64,000 bases of DNA from Candidatus Eisenbacteria bacterium (lineage in GTDB: Bacteria; Eisenbacteria; RBG-16-71-46; CAIMUX01; JAHJDP01): assembly GCA_018831195.1 (NCBI GenBank), contig JAHJDP010000042.1, forward strand, positions 188,292 through 252,291. Reading direction: 5' to 3'. The notes beneath the pieces were generated by a model. That model worked only from the letters and a program-made list of their open reading frames with translations, did no database searches and was not told the origin of the DNA. Both the position numbers and the translations under genes were made by a program. Position 1 is the first letter of the stretch; each line of letters starts with the position of its first letter. This document shows positions 32,741 through 40,545 of the stretch, in pieces.

Positions 32741-34306
32741 CTATGAGCTTTGATAAACCAGGACCGAGGTGCCGATCTTGATCGCATCTCCCGGCTTGAT
32801 GACCGATTCCTGGATGGGCCGGTCATTCAAGTGAGTGGGGTTCGTTCCACTGAGATTCTTGATCATGACCTCGCCGCTATCCGACAGATAGATGAAGGCT
32901 TGCTCCCGCGAGATCGTCTCTTCGCTCAAGACGATTTTGCATTTTTGTGGATCGCGCCCGATGCGGATCCCTTCCGCCGTCATTGGAAAGCGGTTCCCCG
33001 CCAGCGGCCCTTCCCGGACGATGATCTGCCCCATCTCTTTGCCTGCCTTGGGTTTTTTCACGGCGGCCTTTCCTCCCGATCCTTTGCTCCGCATCAAACC
33101 GACAACAACAAGAATGATTCCAAGAATAATGACCAGGCCGATGATCATAGTTGTTGTTGAGAGACCGCCGCCACCGCCGCCGGCAGGGGCCGACATCGCC
33201 TCTCTCTGCAATTTGACGGCATCCGGCAGATCCGGCATCAGCCGGAGAGCTTCATCGAATTTTGCGATGGCTTTGTTCTTTTTACCGGAATAGTAAAGTT
33301 GAAGCGCATCACTCCATGTTCTATCAAAAAGGCTCGGGCTTGTATCAACACCGGCGGCGCGAACAAATTCCCGCACGACATTGGAAGGGACGGCGAAATT
33401 AAATCCCTGAATGGCCTGGGTGCCCTGGTGAATAGAGCCGAAGGTCGCCATCCCGATGACTTGGCCTTCATCATTGAAAACGGGACCACCGCTGTTGCCC
33501 CAAGTTGTCGATGCGTCCATTTGGAGAACATTACTGCCCTTGACATCCAGCTTGAGGCTGGAGATCTGTCCTCGTGTAAAGCTCGCTTCCAAGACCGATT
33601 CAGGATTGAGGTAGATGTGTTGCATGACGACGCCGGGATAACCGGCGACGTGAACAGTGGCGCCCAATTGAACCGTTCCGGAATCGCCGATTCGAACGGT
33701 AGGGAGATCCCGTCCTTCAATTTTTAAGATGGCGACATCTTTGCCGGTTTCGCTGCTGTCCCAAGGAAGAGCCAGCTTGCCGGCCTGTCCACTCATCGGC
33801 GGGCTATATTCCTTGACCTCGGCGGCGTACTTCTTCCAGTTCTGAAGATAGACGCTGAGGTCTTTCTTTAGGGTGATCTCCGATTGGGGCAGGAATGCCT
33901 GGAATAGCGCGAACTTCTCTTCATCAGTGAATTGCCGGCCTTCTTTTGCCTCAAGGGATGGGAAAATGCTTTCGGCGAGCGCTTGGTATAACAATTGCCT
34001 TTTTAGCTGTTCCTCGTTGTCGTCGTGGTAAAGCTCCGCCACGTGCCCATTCGTCACGAGATATCCATCCGCGGAGATCAGCCACCCCGAGCCGGATCCG
34101 GACATTTGCGATTCCAATTGCAGCGGACCCGTTTCGGTTTGGATATTGATCTGGGCCTGCACTGAGAACCAAACCAGGACAACGGCCGGCTTTACTTTAT
34201 AATAAAGCCTTTGTCGGGCATCGGCATCGAGATCCGCCTGCACAGCCTGTGACATGAATAGGATCAAAACGACGAAAGATATGATCGTTCCCAATTTTCT
34301 AAACAT
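32741..34306 (-). CDS. Membrane-spanning trypsin-like protease with cytoplasmic FHA domain (copy 2)
   Basis: A 521-residue tandem paralogue of the preceding entry, with most positions identical in the protease core. The catalytic triad is His88, Asp190 and Ser272 (WGNSGGPVF); the Gly-rich linker and membrane helix (TTTMIIGLVIILGIILVVVGLM) are conserved. In the FHA domain Arg451 and Ser466-Arg are kept but the conserved His reads Gln (SREQAF), which may change phosphopeptide affinity. AAGGAG lies upstream of the ATG at 34306. Operon position: directly after the zinc-ribbon FHA gene and before copy 1. Proteolysis would occur in the periplasm; targets are unknown. Confidence 0.9.
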   Translation of the reverse strand: MFRKLGTIISFVVLILFMSQAVQADLDADARQRLYYKVKPAVVLVWFSVQAQINIQTETGPLQLESQMSGSGSGWLISADGYLVTNGHVAELYHDDNEEQLKRQLLYQALAESIFPSLEAKEGRQFTDEEKFALFQAFLPQSEITLKKDLSVYLQNWKKYAAEVKEYSPPMSGQAGKLALPWDSSETGKDVAILKIEGRDLPTVRIGDSGTVQLGATVHVAGYPGVVMQHIYLNPESVLEASFTRGQISSLKLDVKGSNVLQMDASTTWGNSGGPVFNDEGQVIGMATFGSIHQGTQAIQGFNFAVPSNVVREFVRAAGVDTSPSLFDRTWSDALQLYYSGKKNKAIAKFDEALRLMPDLPDAVKLQREAMSAPAGGGGGGLSTTTMIIGLVIILGIILVVVGLMRSKGSGGKAAVKKPKAGKEMGQIIVREGPLAGNRFPMTAEGIRIGRDPQKCKIVLSEETISREQAFIYLSDSGEVMIKNLSGTNPTHLNDRPIQESVIKPGDAIKIGTSVLVYQSS

Positions 34307-34346
34307 TCCTGTCTCCTTCCCGGCACAGCCTGAATCACGCATGTGA

Positions 34347-34868
34347 TTAACTTTCCCACTGAACGAATTTGAATATCCATTCGGAGGAGCCGAATGAGAC
34401 CTGATCTCCGTCGGCCAATTTCTGACGGGCGATTTTTTTTCCGTTGATCATTGTTCCATTCGTGCTGTCGAGGTCCGTCAAAGTGAAACAGCCGTCAGCG
34501 AAACGGAGGCTGGCATGCTGATCGGAGGCATGAGAGTCGGTGAGACGGATATCGCAACCGGCGGCCGCTCCCAGCGTGGCCTTCTCGCTCTGGACGGTGT
34601 GGATCGTTCCTTGTGACGCGCCTTTGATCGAAACAAACCAGCCGACTCCATTGATGGCGGGTTTCGTACGGAGAATCTCGGTCTTTCTGACTTCCGGCCG
34701 CGGGGGTGGAGGCGGTGGCGTCTTCTTCACATCTTCCACTCTGACGGTCTTTGCCAGATCCGGGGAGCCCGTTCTGTCGCTGGGACAATAAGGGCAGACC
34801 TCCCAGGCTGGATCCATCAGATGCCCGTTGGGGCACATCTTCTTCGTTTTTCCCATATCGTCAGACAT
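34347..34868 (-). CDS. Zinc-ribbon FHA-domain protein
   Basis: A 173-residue soluble protein. Residues 1-35 contain CPNGHLMDPAWEVCPYC, a small zinc-ribbon-like site (one Cys-x-x-x-H, one CxxC). A Pro-rich linker (TPPPPPPRPEVRKTEIL) with possible phospho-Thr sites follows, then a FHA domain: KATLGAAAGCDIRL, DQHASLRF, DLDSTNGTMINGKKI. The usual first FHA motif GR is GA here. In bacteria such small FHA proteins are typically kinase substrates or adaptors, and its kinase, phosphatase and two further FHA proteins are encoded next to it. The ATG at 34868 has GGAGG; the GTG just before it is less likely. Confidence 0.82.
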   Translation of the reverse strand: MSDDMGKTKKMCPNGHLMDPAWEVCPYCPSDRTGSPDLAKTVRVEDVKKTPPPPPPRPEVRKTEILRTKPAINGVGWFVSIKGASQGTIHTVQSEKATLGAAAGCDIRLTDSHASDQHASLRFADGCFTLTDLDSTNGTMINGKKIARQKLADGDQVSFGSSEWIFKFVQWES

Positions 34869-34882
34869 CACCTTGTCCTCCT

Positions 34883-36343
34883 TTATTCCGGAATAGAGTC
34901 CGGTTCGCTCACGATGACACTATCCGCCGCCGAGCTGGATGGGTCGCCCCCCATGCCTGCGGTTGATGGATCATCTGTCAAGGGGTCGGATGTTACCCGC
35001 TCCGATCCGGTTCCGGGGGGTGTACCCGCCTCTTTCACCTCCGGCGGCGAATCGATGGGTCGGGATTCTGTACTTCCATCGAGTGTGGCGCCCAAGCGCC
35101 GGATGAGTTCTTGCGCCCCGGGATCGACCGGCGTTCGGGGCAGCCGATTGAACAAAACTCTTTGTGCCTCTTTTTCCTGCCCTTCACTCAGCAGCGTCAA
35201 TACCTGGCCATCCGCGAGGGCGTCAAAAATCATCTGAAGTTCCGCGGACGCCTTCTCTTTGTCTGTTTTGTGAATAAAGGTGAACCAGGCCACAGTGCCG
35301 GCCGCCAATATGACAATAGCCAGGCCGATCCAGATCAGGGTGCGGGGCCATTCCCGCCAACGGAAGCGGCGTTCCAGCGGCCCCAGTTGTCTGGCGGCGG
35401 CTCTTTCAAATGGCGATGGCATAGAGAGTGAGGATCCCGGATCGGTGTCGGCGATGGCGGCGTCGTATTTCGGCCCGGCATAGACTTCAGCATAGGGGTC
35501 CTCAGGGGAACCTCCGCGGGGCTTCATTTGTGGAGCCGTTATCACTCCGGCCGTGCTGGAGTCGAGATGAATCGCAATCACCGTGATATTGTCGGGACCG
35601 CCCGCTTCGTTGGCCATCCTGACAAGCCTGCCCGCCGCGGTCTGGGGCGGTTCTTCCATAAGCACCCGGGCCAGGGTTTTATCATCGACCTGTCCATGGA
35701 GACCGTCGCTGCAGAAAAGATACCGGTCGCCTGATTGCACAATCTCATGCCGTGTAAAAACATCGAGGCGGGTTTCCATCCCCAAGGCCTGGGTTAACAG
35801 ATTCCGTCGCGGATGTTGAGCTTCCTCTTCCGCGGTCAGCAAACCGGCTTTTCGCTGTTGGGCGACCCAGGAATGATCTTCCGTGAGCTGTTCAAATACG
35901 CCGTTCCTCAATCGATAGCAACGGGTATCGCCGACATGGGCGAGCAAAAGATCGCTGCCCCGGATAATACCTAATGTTAAAGCGCATCCCATTCCCCGGT
36001 CGAGTCCCCGCTCTTTGGCCAGGCGCATCATGCCGTGGTTGACCTCGGTCAGGAGGGCCGAGAGATAGGAAAGGATACGATCGGACTCCTCTGGATGGGA
36101 GGCGTTGGAATCGGTAAGGGCTTCTTCGACCGCTTTGACCGCGTACTGGCTGGCGATATCCCCCGCATCGTGCCCGCCCATCCCATCCGCCACGACAAAA
36201 ATGCCGTCAGCGAATGATCTTTGAGTTTCCCCTGGATAGGGCAGATTCAGGTAATAGGCATCCTCATTGCGATCCCTCTGCCGTCCTGTGTCTGTTTTAA
36301 ACCCAACGGAAAGGGTCCAGGGATTCTTGCTCGATGCAGACAT
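34883..36343 (-). CDS. PP2C-family serine/threonine phosphatase with C-terminal membrane helix
   Basis: A 486-residue protein. Residues ~8-255 form a PP2C (PPM) phosphatase with the metal-binding motifs RDRNEDAYY, VVADGMGGHDAGDIAS, LAHVGDTRCYRL, FCSDGLHGQV and GGPDNITVIAI. A linker leads to a membrane helix (TLIWIGLAIVILAAGTVAWFTFI, ~355) and an acidic, Pro/Ser-rich extracytoplasmic tail. It would reverse phosphorylation by the kinase encoded immediately upstream. Its ATG at 36343 is one base past the kinase TAA, so translation is coupled; the ORF extends upstream to 36451 but that part is inside the kinase gene and not conserved. Confidence 0.92.
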   Translation of the reverse strand: MSASSKNPWTLSVGFKTDTGRQRDRNEDAYYLNLPYPGETQRSFADGIFVVADGMGGHDAGDIASQYAVKAVEEALTDSNASHPEESDRILSYLSALLTEVNHGMMRLAKERGLDRGMGCALTLGIIRGSDLLLAHVGDTRCYRLRNGVFEQLTEDHSWVAQQRKAGLLTAEEEAQHPRRNLLTQALGMETRLDVFTRHEIVQSGDRYLFCSDGLHGQVDDKTLARVLMEEPPQTAAGRLVRMANEAGGPDNITVIAIHLDSSTAGVITAPQMKPRGGSPEDPYAEVYAGPKYDAAIADTDPGSSLSMPSPFERAAARQLGPLERRFRWREWPRTLIWIGLAIVILAAGTVAWFTFIHKTDKEKASAELQMIFDALADGQVLTLLSEGQEKEAQRVLFNRLPRTPVDPGAQELIRRLGATLDGSTESRPIDSPPEVKEAGTPPGTGSERVTSDPLTDDPSTAGMGGDPSSSAADSVIVSEPDSIPE

Positions 36344-36344
36344 T

Positions 36345-38612
36345 TTAGTGGGTGTCTCCAAGGCTTTGAATCTCAGTGATCCACCAGCGTTTGCCGTCAA
36401 AGGCCAGCTTCCAGGCTTCTTCGCCCTCTTCCGTAACCTTTGAGCCATCAAGCTTGCTGGTTAAGGTAAACCGGGAACTCATCCAGACATTTGCATGCCG
36501 GTTGTCATCGAAATCGACGTCGAGATTCAGCAGACGGATATCCGAGATTTTGAAATATTCAAAGGTCTGTTTGAGTATGGGTTCGTATTCCTTCCGGATT
36601 CGACTTGAGGCGTCTGCCAGGGCTTTGCTGACATTGCCCTCTTGTAAGGCCTTCTTCTGCCGGTCGATAATCGAGCGGATGAGCTGACGGGCGCCGGCCT
36701 CATCGAACAGGTCTTGAGGCGGTTTGGTGTTCTCCGGCGCAACCGGTGTTTCCTCGACCGGTGGTTTTACAATCACCTTGTCCTCTTTGGGCTTCTCCTC
36801 TTCCGACTTCTCTTCATCCGCCGGATCCTTCTCCTCCTCAACATAGCCGTCCGATTCGGAATAGCTATCCGCCCAGTCTGTGGCGTCTTCATCTTCGGTG
36901 TCTTCAGCCTCGGAATCGCCTTCCTCCGTGGCGCCGTCTTTTTCTCCCGCCAGCTTTGCGATGGCGTCCTTTTCCTTTTCGGTCAGAACGCGGGGTTTGG
37001 GCTGTTGTGTATTCGGGATCTGCCGGTCGGAAACCGGCTGCGACTCTGTTCCCGACGTCAGGCCGGATGACATTTCATTGGATGAGAGAAAGGGATCGAT
37101 GGGAGTCCGGGAGCAGAGTGGCTTCAAGAGAAGAATGAGCAAGGCGAGGAGAATAATCCCAACGCCGATCCAAAGATAACGTGCGGCGGGTGAACCCCCG
37201 CTACGGAATGGAGCGAAAAGCCGCCCCATGAGCGTCGGGGTGACACCGGGAACATGCTCCGCCGCCCGCGCGACACCCTCGGCCGCGACCCTTGCGCCGT
37301 CTTTGGCGATACGAGCTCCACCCTCAGCCGCGGCGTCGAGTCCTTCACGCGCCGCTTTGATACCGTGGCCTAATCCGTCGGCGGCGGCTTTCGCCCCCCC
37401 CTTGACGATTTTGGCGCCGCCCTCCGCCGCCGCATCGAACCCCTCGCGCGCCGCCTGGAGCCCCTCTTTTGCCACCTGCTTGGCGACCTGCCGCCCCTTA
37501 TCCACGGCCCTTTGCGGATCCTTCGGCAGCGGTTCACCCGGTGCTCTCCGCGGGGGTGGCGCAGGGATAGCCATGGACGGATCGGAAATCGACGCCGGCG
37601 TTCTACAGAAGGGGCACTCCGGTGACAGGGGATCATATTGTTGTCCGCACTTCACACATGATCTGCGGATCGCCCGTCCGCATTTGGGGCAGGTAAGAAA
37701 TTCACTCTTCAGAGGCGTGTGGCACTCGGGGCAGATCTGTTCCCCGGCTTTGGCGGATGGGGAGGCCGCCTGCCGCCGAAGAGCCATCCCGGGAGTCATC
37801 CCAAGATCCAGCATGAGAAGGGCTTCTTGTACTTCTCTGGCGGATGAATACCGGTCGCCGGGAGCCTTCTCGATCATCCGGTGAACGATGGCGCAGAGGC
37901 TTGCCGGCAGATCGGCTGCGACGGAATTCAGAGGAGTGGGCGCCTCCTGAATATGCTTCAGGGCAACGGCAAGGGGGTCATCAGCGCTGAAGGGGACATG
38001 GCCGCAGAGCATCTCATAAAGAACGATGCCGAGTGAATAGAGATCGCTGGCGGCGGAGACGGTTTGGCCGCGGGCCTGTTCAGGAGAAATATAGAGTGGC
38101 GTCCCCAGGAAGAGCCCGGTCTGCGTTTTGAATTTGGTGTCCCGCATATGGGCGATTCCGAAATCGGTCAGTTTCGGCTGCCCCGCCGTCGAGAAGAGGA
38201 TATTGTCGGGCTTAATGTCCCGGTGAATGATCCCCTGGTGATGCGCTGCAGCGAGGGCATCCGCCAGCCGGGTGGCGATATCGCGGGCGTGCGCGGGATT
38301 GATCCGCCTTTGGACTTGCAACAGGGAGGAGAGGGAACCGCCGGAGACCAGCTCCATAATAATGAAGTGGGCGTCATCCTGTTCCTCAATATCGTAAATA
38401 TGGACGATATTCTCATGAGCAAGACGGGCGAGGGTCTCAGCTTCCCGCTGGAAGCGGGCGAGATATTCCTTCGAGAGAGCGAGATGCGGCGGCAGCATCT
38501 TAACGGCAACGGTTCGATTAAGGGTGACCTGCGTCGCCTTATAGACGACCCCCATCCCCCCCCGGCCGATTTCAGCAGTAATTTGATATCGCCCGACCCG
38601 CTTACCGATCAT
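36345..38612 (-). CDS. Hanks-type Ser/Thr protein kinase with zinc ribbons, tandem repeats and membrane anchor
   Basis: A 755-residue kinase (numbering from the ATG at 38612). The kinase domain is at 5-270: GRGGMGVVYK, Lys38 (VAVKML), HRDIKPDN (130-137), DFG (150-152) and the activation loop up to GTPLYISPEQA. Two zinc ribbons follow (CPECHT..CPKC, CVKC..CPFC, 294-336), then two 33-residue Ala/Glu/Gly-rich amphipathic repeats (384-449), a membrane helix (~480-498), a very acidic stretch (EEGDSEAEDTEDEDATDW) and a C-terminal NTF2-like domain outside. The latter is the likely sensor. An alternative start at 38654 adds 14 residues. First gene of a six-gene operon with phosphatase and FHA effectors. 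Confidence 0.92.
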   Translation of the reverse strand: MIGKRVGRYQITAEIGRGGMGVVYKATQVTLNRTVAVKMLPPHLALSKEYLARFQREAETLARLAHENIVHIYDIEEQDDAHFIIMELVSGGSLSSLLQVQRRINPAHARDIATRLADALAAAHHQGIIHRDIKPDNILFSTAGQPKLTDFGIAHMRDTKFKTQTGLFLGTPLYISPEQARGQTVSAASDLYSLGIVLYEMLCGHVPFSADDPLAVALKHIQEAPTPLNSVAADLPASLCAIVHRMIEKAPGDRYSSAREVQEALLMLDLGMTPGMALRRQAASPSAKAGEQICPECHTPLKSEFLTCPKCGRAIRRSCVKCGQQYDPLSPECPFCRTPASISDPSMAIPAPPPRRAPGEPLPKDPQRAVDKGRQVAKQVAKEGLQAAREGFDAAAEGGAKIVKGGAKAAADGLGHGIKAAREGLDAAAEGGARIAKDGARVAAEGVARAAEHVPGVTPTLMGRLFAPFRSGGSPAARYLWIGVGIILLALLILLLKPLCSRTPIDPFLSSNEMSSGLTSGTESQPVSDRQIPNTQQPKPRVLTEKEKDAIAKLAGEKDGATEEGDSEAEDTEDEDATDWADSYSESDGYVEEEKDPADEEKSEEEKPKEDKVIVKPPVEETPVAPENTKPPQDLFDEAGARQLIRSIIDRQKKALQEGNVSKALADASSRIRKEYEPILKQTFEYFKISDIRLLNLDVDFDDNRHANVWMSSRFTLTSKLDGSKVTEEGEEAWKLAFDGKRWWITEIQSLGDTH
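37266..37463 (-). repeat. Two tandem 99-bp units coding 33-residue amphipathic repeats
   Basis: Inside the kinase gene, unit 1 begins GLQAAREGFDAAAEGGAKI and unit 2 begins GIKAAREGLDAAAEGGARI; each is 33 residues. They resemble 11-mer apolipoprotein-type helices, which can lie on a membrane surface. Confidence 0.75.
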
Positions 38613-38710
38613 ATAACGAAAGGCCTCTTCCCAAGATATCCCAGAACAGCTCATCCCAGGATGGTGTGATATGGCCGTTTACACGCTAATCAAACTCTAA
38701 AAATACCCAT

Positions 38711-38726
38711 ACAAATCGAGATTTGT
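38711..38726. promoter_or_regulatory. Inverted repeat upstream of the kinase operon
   Basis: ACAAATC-GA-GATTTGT is a perfect 7-bp dyad about 100 bases upstream of the kinase start, with an additional GATTTG half-site at 38731-38736. Candidate operator; the regulator is unknown. Confidence 0.35.
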
Positions 38727-38961
38727 CTTCGATTTGAGGGCATCCAATATCAATGTTGAGAATTCCGCTCCTGATCTTCCAGATCTCCCGAATCCATCCT
38801 CCAGCGCTAGGATAGATATACTGCAAAGCCCTAAATAATAATTGGTTAGGTTCGGACCCCTGTCAACCCTTTTGAGAGCAGGAATTCTGTGGGAAAGCGA
38901 GATCTTTACGACCTGGCGGAGAATTCCGAGCGTTGTCCATCCGACAGTTAGTTGGAGATCC

Positions 38962-38990
38962 TTGAATGAACGGTTCTTTTGTCGTATAAT
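38962..38990 (+). promoter_or_regulatory. Sigma70-like promoter for the lamin-tail protein gene
   Basis: TTGAAT (38962-38967), a 17-nt spacer and a perfect TATAAT (38985-38990). Transcription would begin near 38997, giving a leader of about 116 nt before the ATG at 39113. Confidence 0.6.
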
Positions 38991-39112
38991 GGTTGAGACT
39001 CAGAGGATATCCCCGGTCGTCGAGATTTCGACATCCGGCGGATTTCTCTGCGTTTCAAGACAACATGTTGTCCTTAATTACACATCTTTGGGAATGGGGA
39101 GGCAACAACCCT

Positions 39113-40357
39113 ATGAAAAAGGTTCAACTCTTGGTTCTTGGATTAACGGCGCTCCTGATGGTTGGATCCGCTGTTGCCCAAGAAATAGTCATCAACGAGA
39201 TATACTATGACAGCATTAGAGACGAGGGTTGCTTTACAGAGCTCAAAGGCACACCCGACATGTCTCTGGATGGATTCTCGCTGGTAGGCGTCAATGGAAA
39301 TGGTGGCGCCATCTATGCGACGATCGATCTGGCTGGCTACTCAGTTCCTGCTGATGGGTATTTCGTCGTATGTATGGATGCCACGGTCCCTGAAGCCGAT
39401 ATGATCGCTCCTCTTGCCGATTGGCAGAATGGCGCTGATCAAGTCCAGCTGGTCTTCACAGGCCAGGTCACTGAGATTATCGACTCCATCTGCTACGGTG
39501 GCACCGTGGATCTGGTTTGCGAAGGCGACCCCGGTCCCGACGTATCGGCCGGATCCAGCACCTCTCGTTGTCCAGATGGATCGGACACGAACGACAACGC
39601 GTTTGATTGTTATGCGGATGACACTCCGACTCCCGGCGTCATGAACGATGCCGATTGTGCACCTCCGGTGCCGACCGAGTATAGTTTGTGCGAAATCATG
39701 GAGATCGATGTTGATGGATTCCCGGTACACTTCGGTGAATTCGTTCACATCACGTCACCTGTAAGAACACTCAACGAGAACCTCATCTATTCAGCTGGCC
39801 GCTTGGAAGTCGGGGTAACCGACCTCGAATGCTGTTCGCTGCTCTTTGATTACAACTACACCGCACCCTATCCTGCCGGAACGGTCTTTGATGTGACGGG
39901 TACCGTTGATTTCTATAACGGTAAGATCGAACTCGCATCTCTGACCCTTATCGAGCAGGGGAATGATGTGCTGCCGGATCCGTATGAGATCACGACGGGT
40001 GAAGTGGCCATGTACGGTGAGACGTATGAATCCTGTCTGATCTGGATCTGCGGTCTGGCCATCACAGAGGGCGCGTGGCCTGTGGACGGCGTCGACGCCA
40101 ACCTGGTGGTTGATGACGGCTCCGGTCCGACAACCTTGCGGATTGACAAAGACACCGATATCGATGGCTCGGCCGCTCCTGTAGAGCCGTTCACCGCTGT
40201 CGGTATCCTCGGTCAGTATGATAGCACCGGTCCGTACTTTGATGGCTACCAGTTCCTCCCGAGGAACTTGGGTGACATCTATTCCGGTTTGGATTGTCCT
40301 CAGCCCACACCGACGCGGCAGACCACTTGGGGTCAGATTAAGACGACCTATAAGTAA
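39113..40357 (+). CDS. Secreted lamin-tail-domain protein with OB-like domain
   Basis: A 414-residue exported protein (signal peptide MKKVQLLVLGLTALLMVGSAVAQ). Residues 24-170 look like a lamin-tail domain (IVINEIYYDS, TELKGTPDMSLDGFSLVGVNG, GYFVVCMD, DTPTPGVMND), common in secreted proteins of uncultured Gram-negative phyla. Residues ~180-395 are beta-rich with an OB-fold-like stretch (GTVFDVTGTVDFYNGKIELASLTLIE). It contains many cysteines. It ends PTPTRQTTWGQIKTTYK, a proline-threonine linker plus a short basic tail that could be a sorting tag. Own promoter and strong terminator mean it is monocistronic. GGGAGG lies 10 nt before the ATG. Role on the surface is unknown. Confidence 0.75.
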   Translation: MKKVQLLVLGLTALLMVGSAVAQEIVINEIYYDSIRDEGCFTELKGTPDMSLDGFSLVGVNGNGGAIYATIDLAGYSVPADGYFVVCMDATVPEADMIAPLADWQNGADQVQLVFTGQVTEIIDSICYGGTVDLVCEGDPGPDVSAGSSTSRCPDGSDTNDNAFDCYADDTPTPGVMNDADCAPPVPTEYSLCEIMEIDVDGFPVHFGEFVHITSPVRTLNENLIYSAGRLEVGVTDLECCSLLFDYNYTAPYPAGTVFDVTGTVDFYNGKIELASLTLIEQGNDVLPDPYEITTGEVAMYGETYESCLIWICGLAITEGAWPVDGVDANLVVDDGSGPTTLRIDKDTDIDGSAAPVEPFTAVGILGQYDSTGPYFDGYQFLPRNLGDIYSGLDCPQPTPTRQTTWGQIKTTYK

Positions 40358-40393
40358 TCAGCTTCGCTCGGCGTGAGTGCCGGAATCTGGTTA

Positions 40394-40421
40394 GGGGGCG
40401 GGATATCATCCCGCCCCCTTT
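40394..40421 (+). terminator. Rho-independent terminator
   Basis: GGGGGCGGGAT pairs with ATCCCGCCCCC around an ATC loop (11 perfect base pairs), followed by TTT. It lies 37 bases after the stop of the lamin-tail gene. Confidence 0.85.
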
Positions 40422-40545
40422 CTGCGGCCGGTCAATTTATTTTCTGCTCTCCCTCATTTCCGCATTCAAGCTGATGACTTAAACGATCTATCGACGTACA
40501 ATAGCCGGACGATGGCGGAACAAGGACACAGCCAGGAGGTTCAAA

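Larger units (their letters stand above)
38613..39112. other. 500-base divergent intergenic region
   Basis: It separates the kinase operon (minus) from the lamin-tail protein gene (plus). I see no coding frame with a ribosome site. It contains a dyad at 38711-38726, and the plus-strand promoter at 38962-38990. It is less GC-rich than the flanking genes around 38690-38850, as expected of regulatory DNA. No clear minus-strand promoter was found for the kinase operon. Confidence 0.5.
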
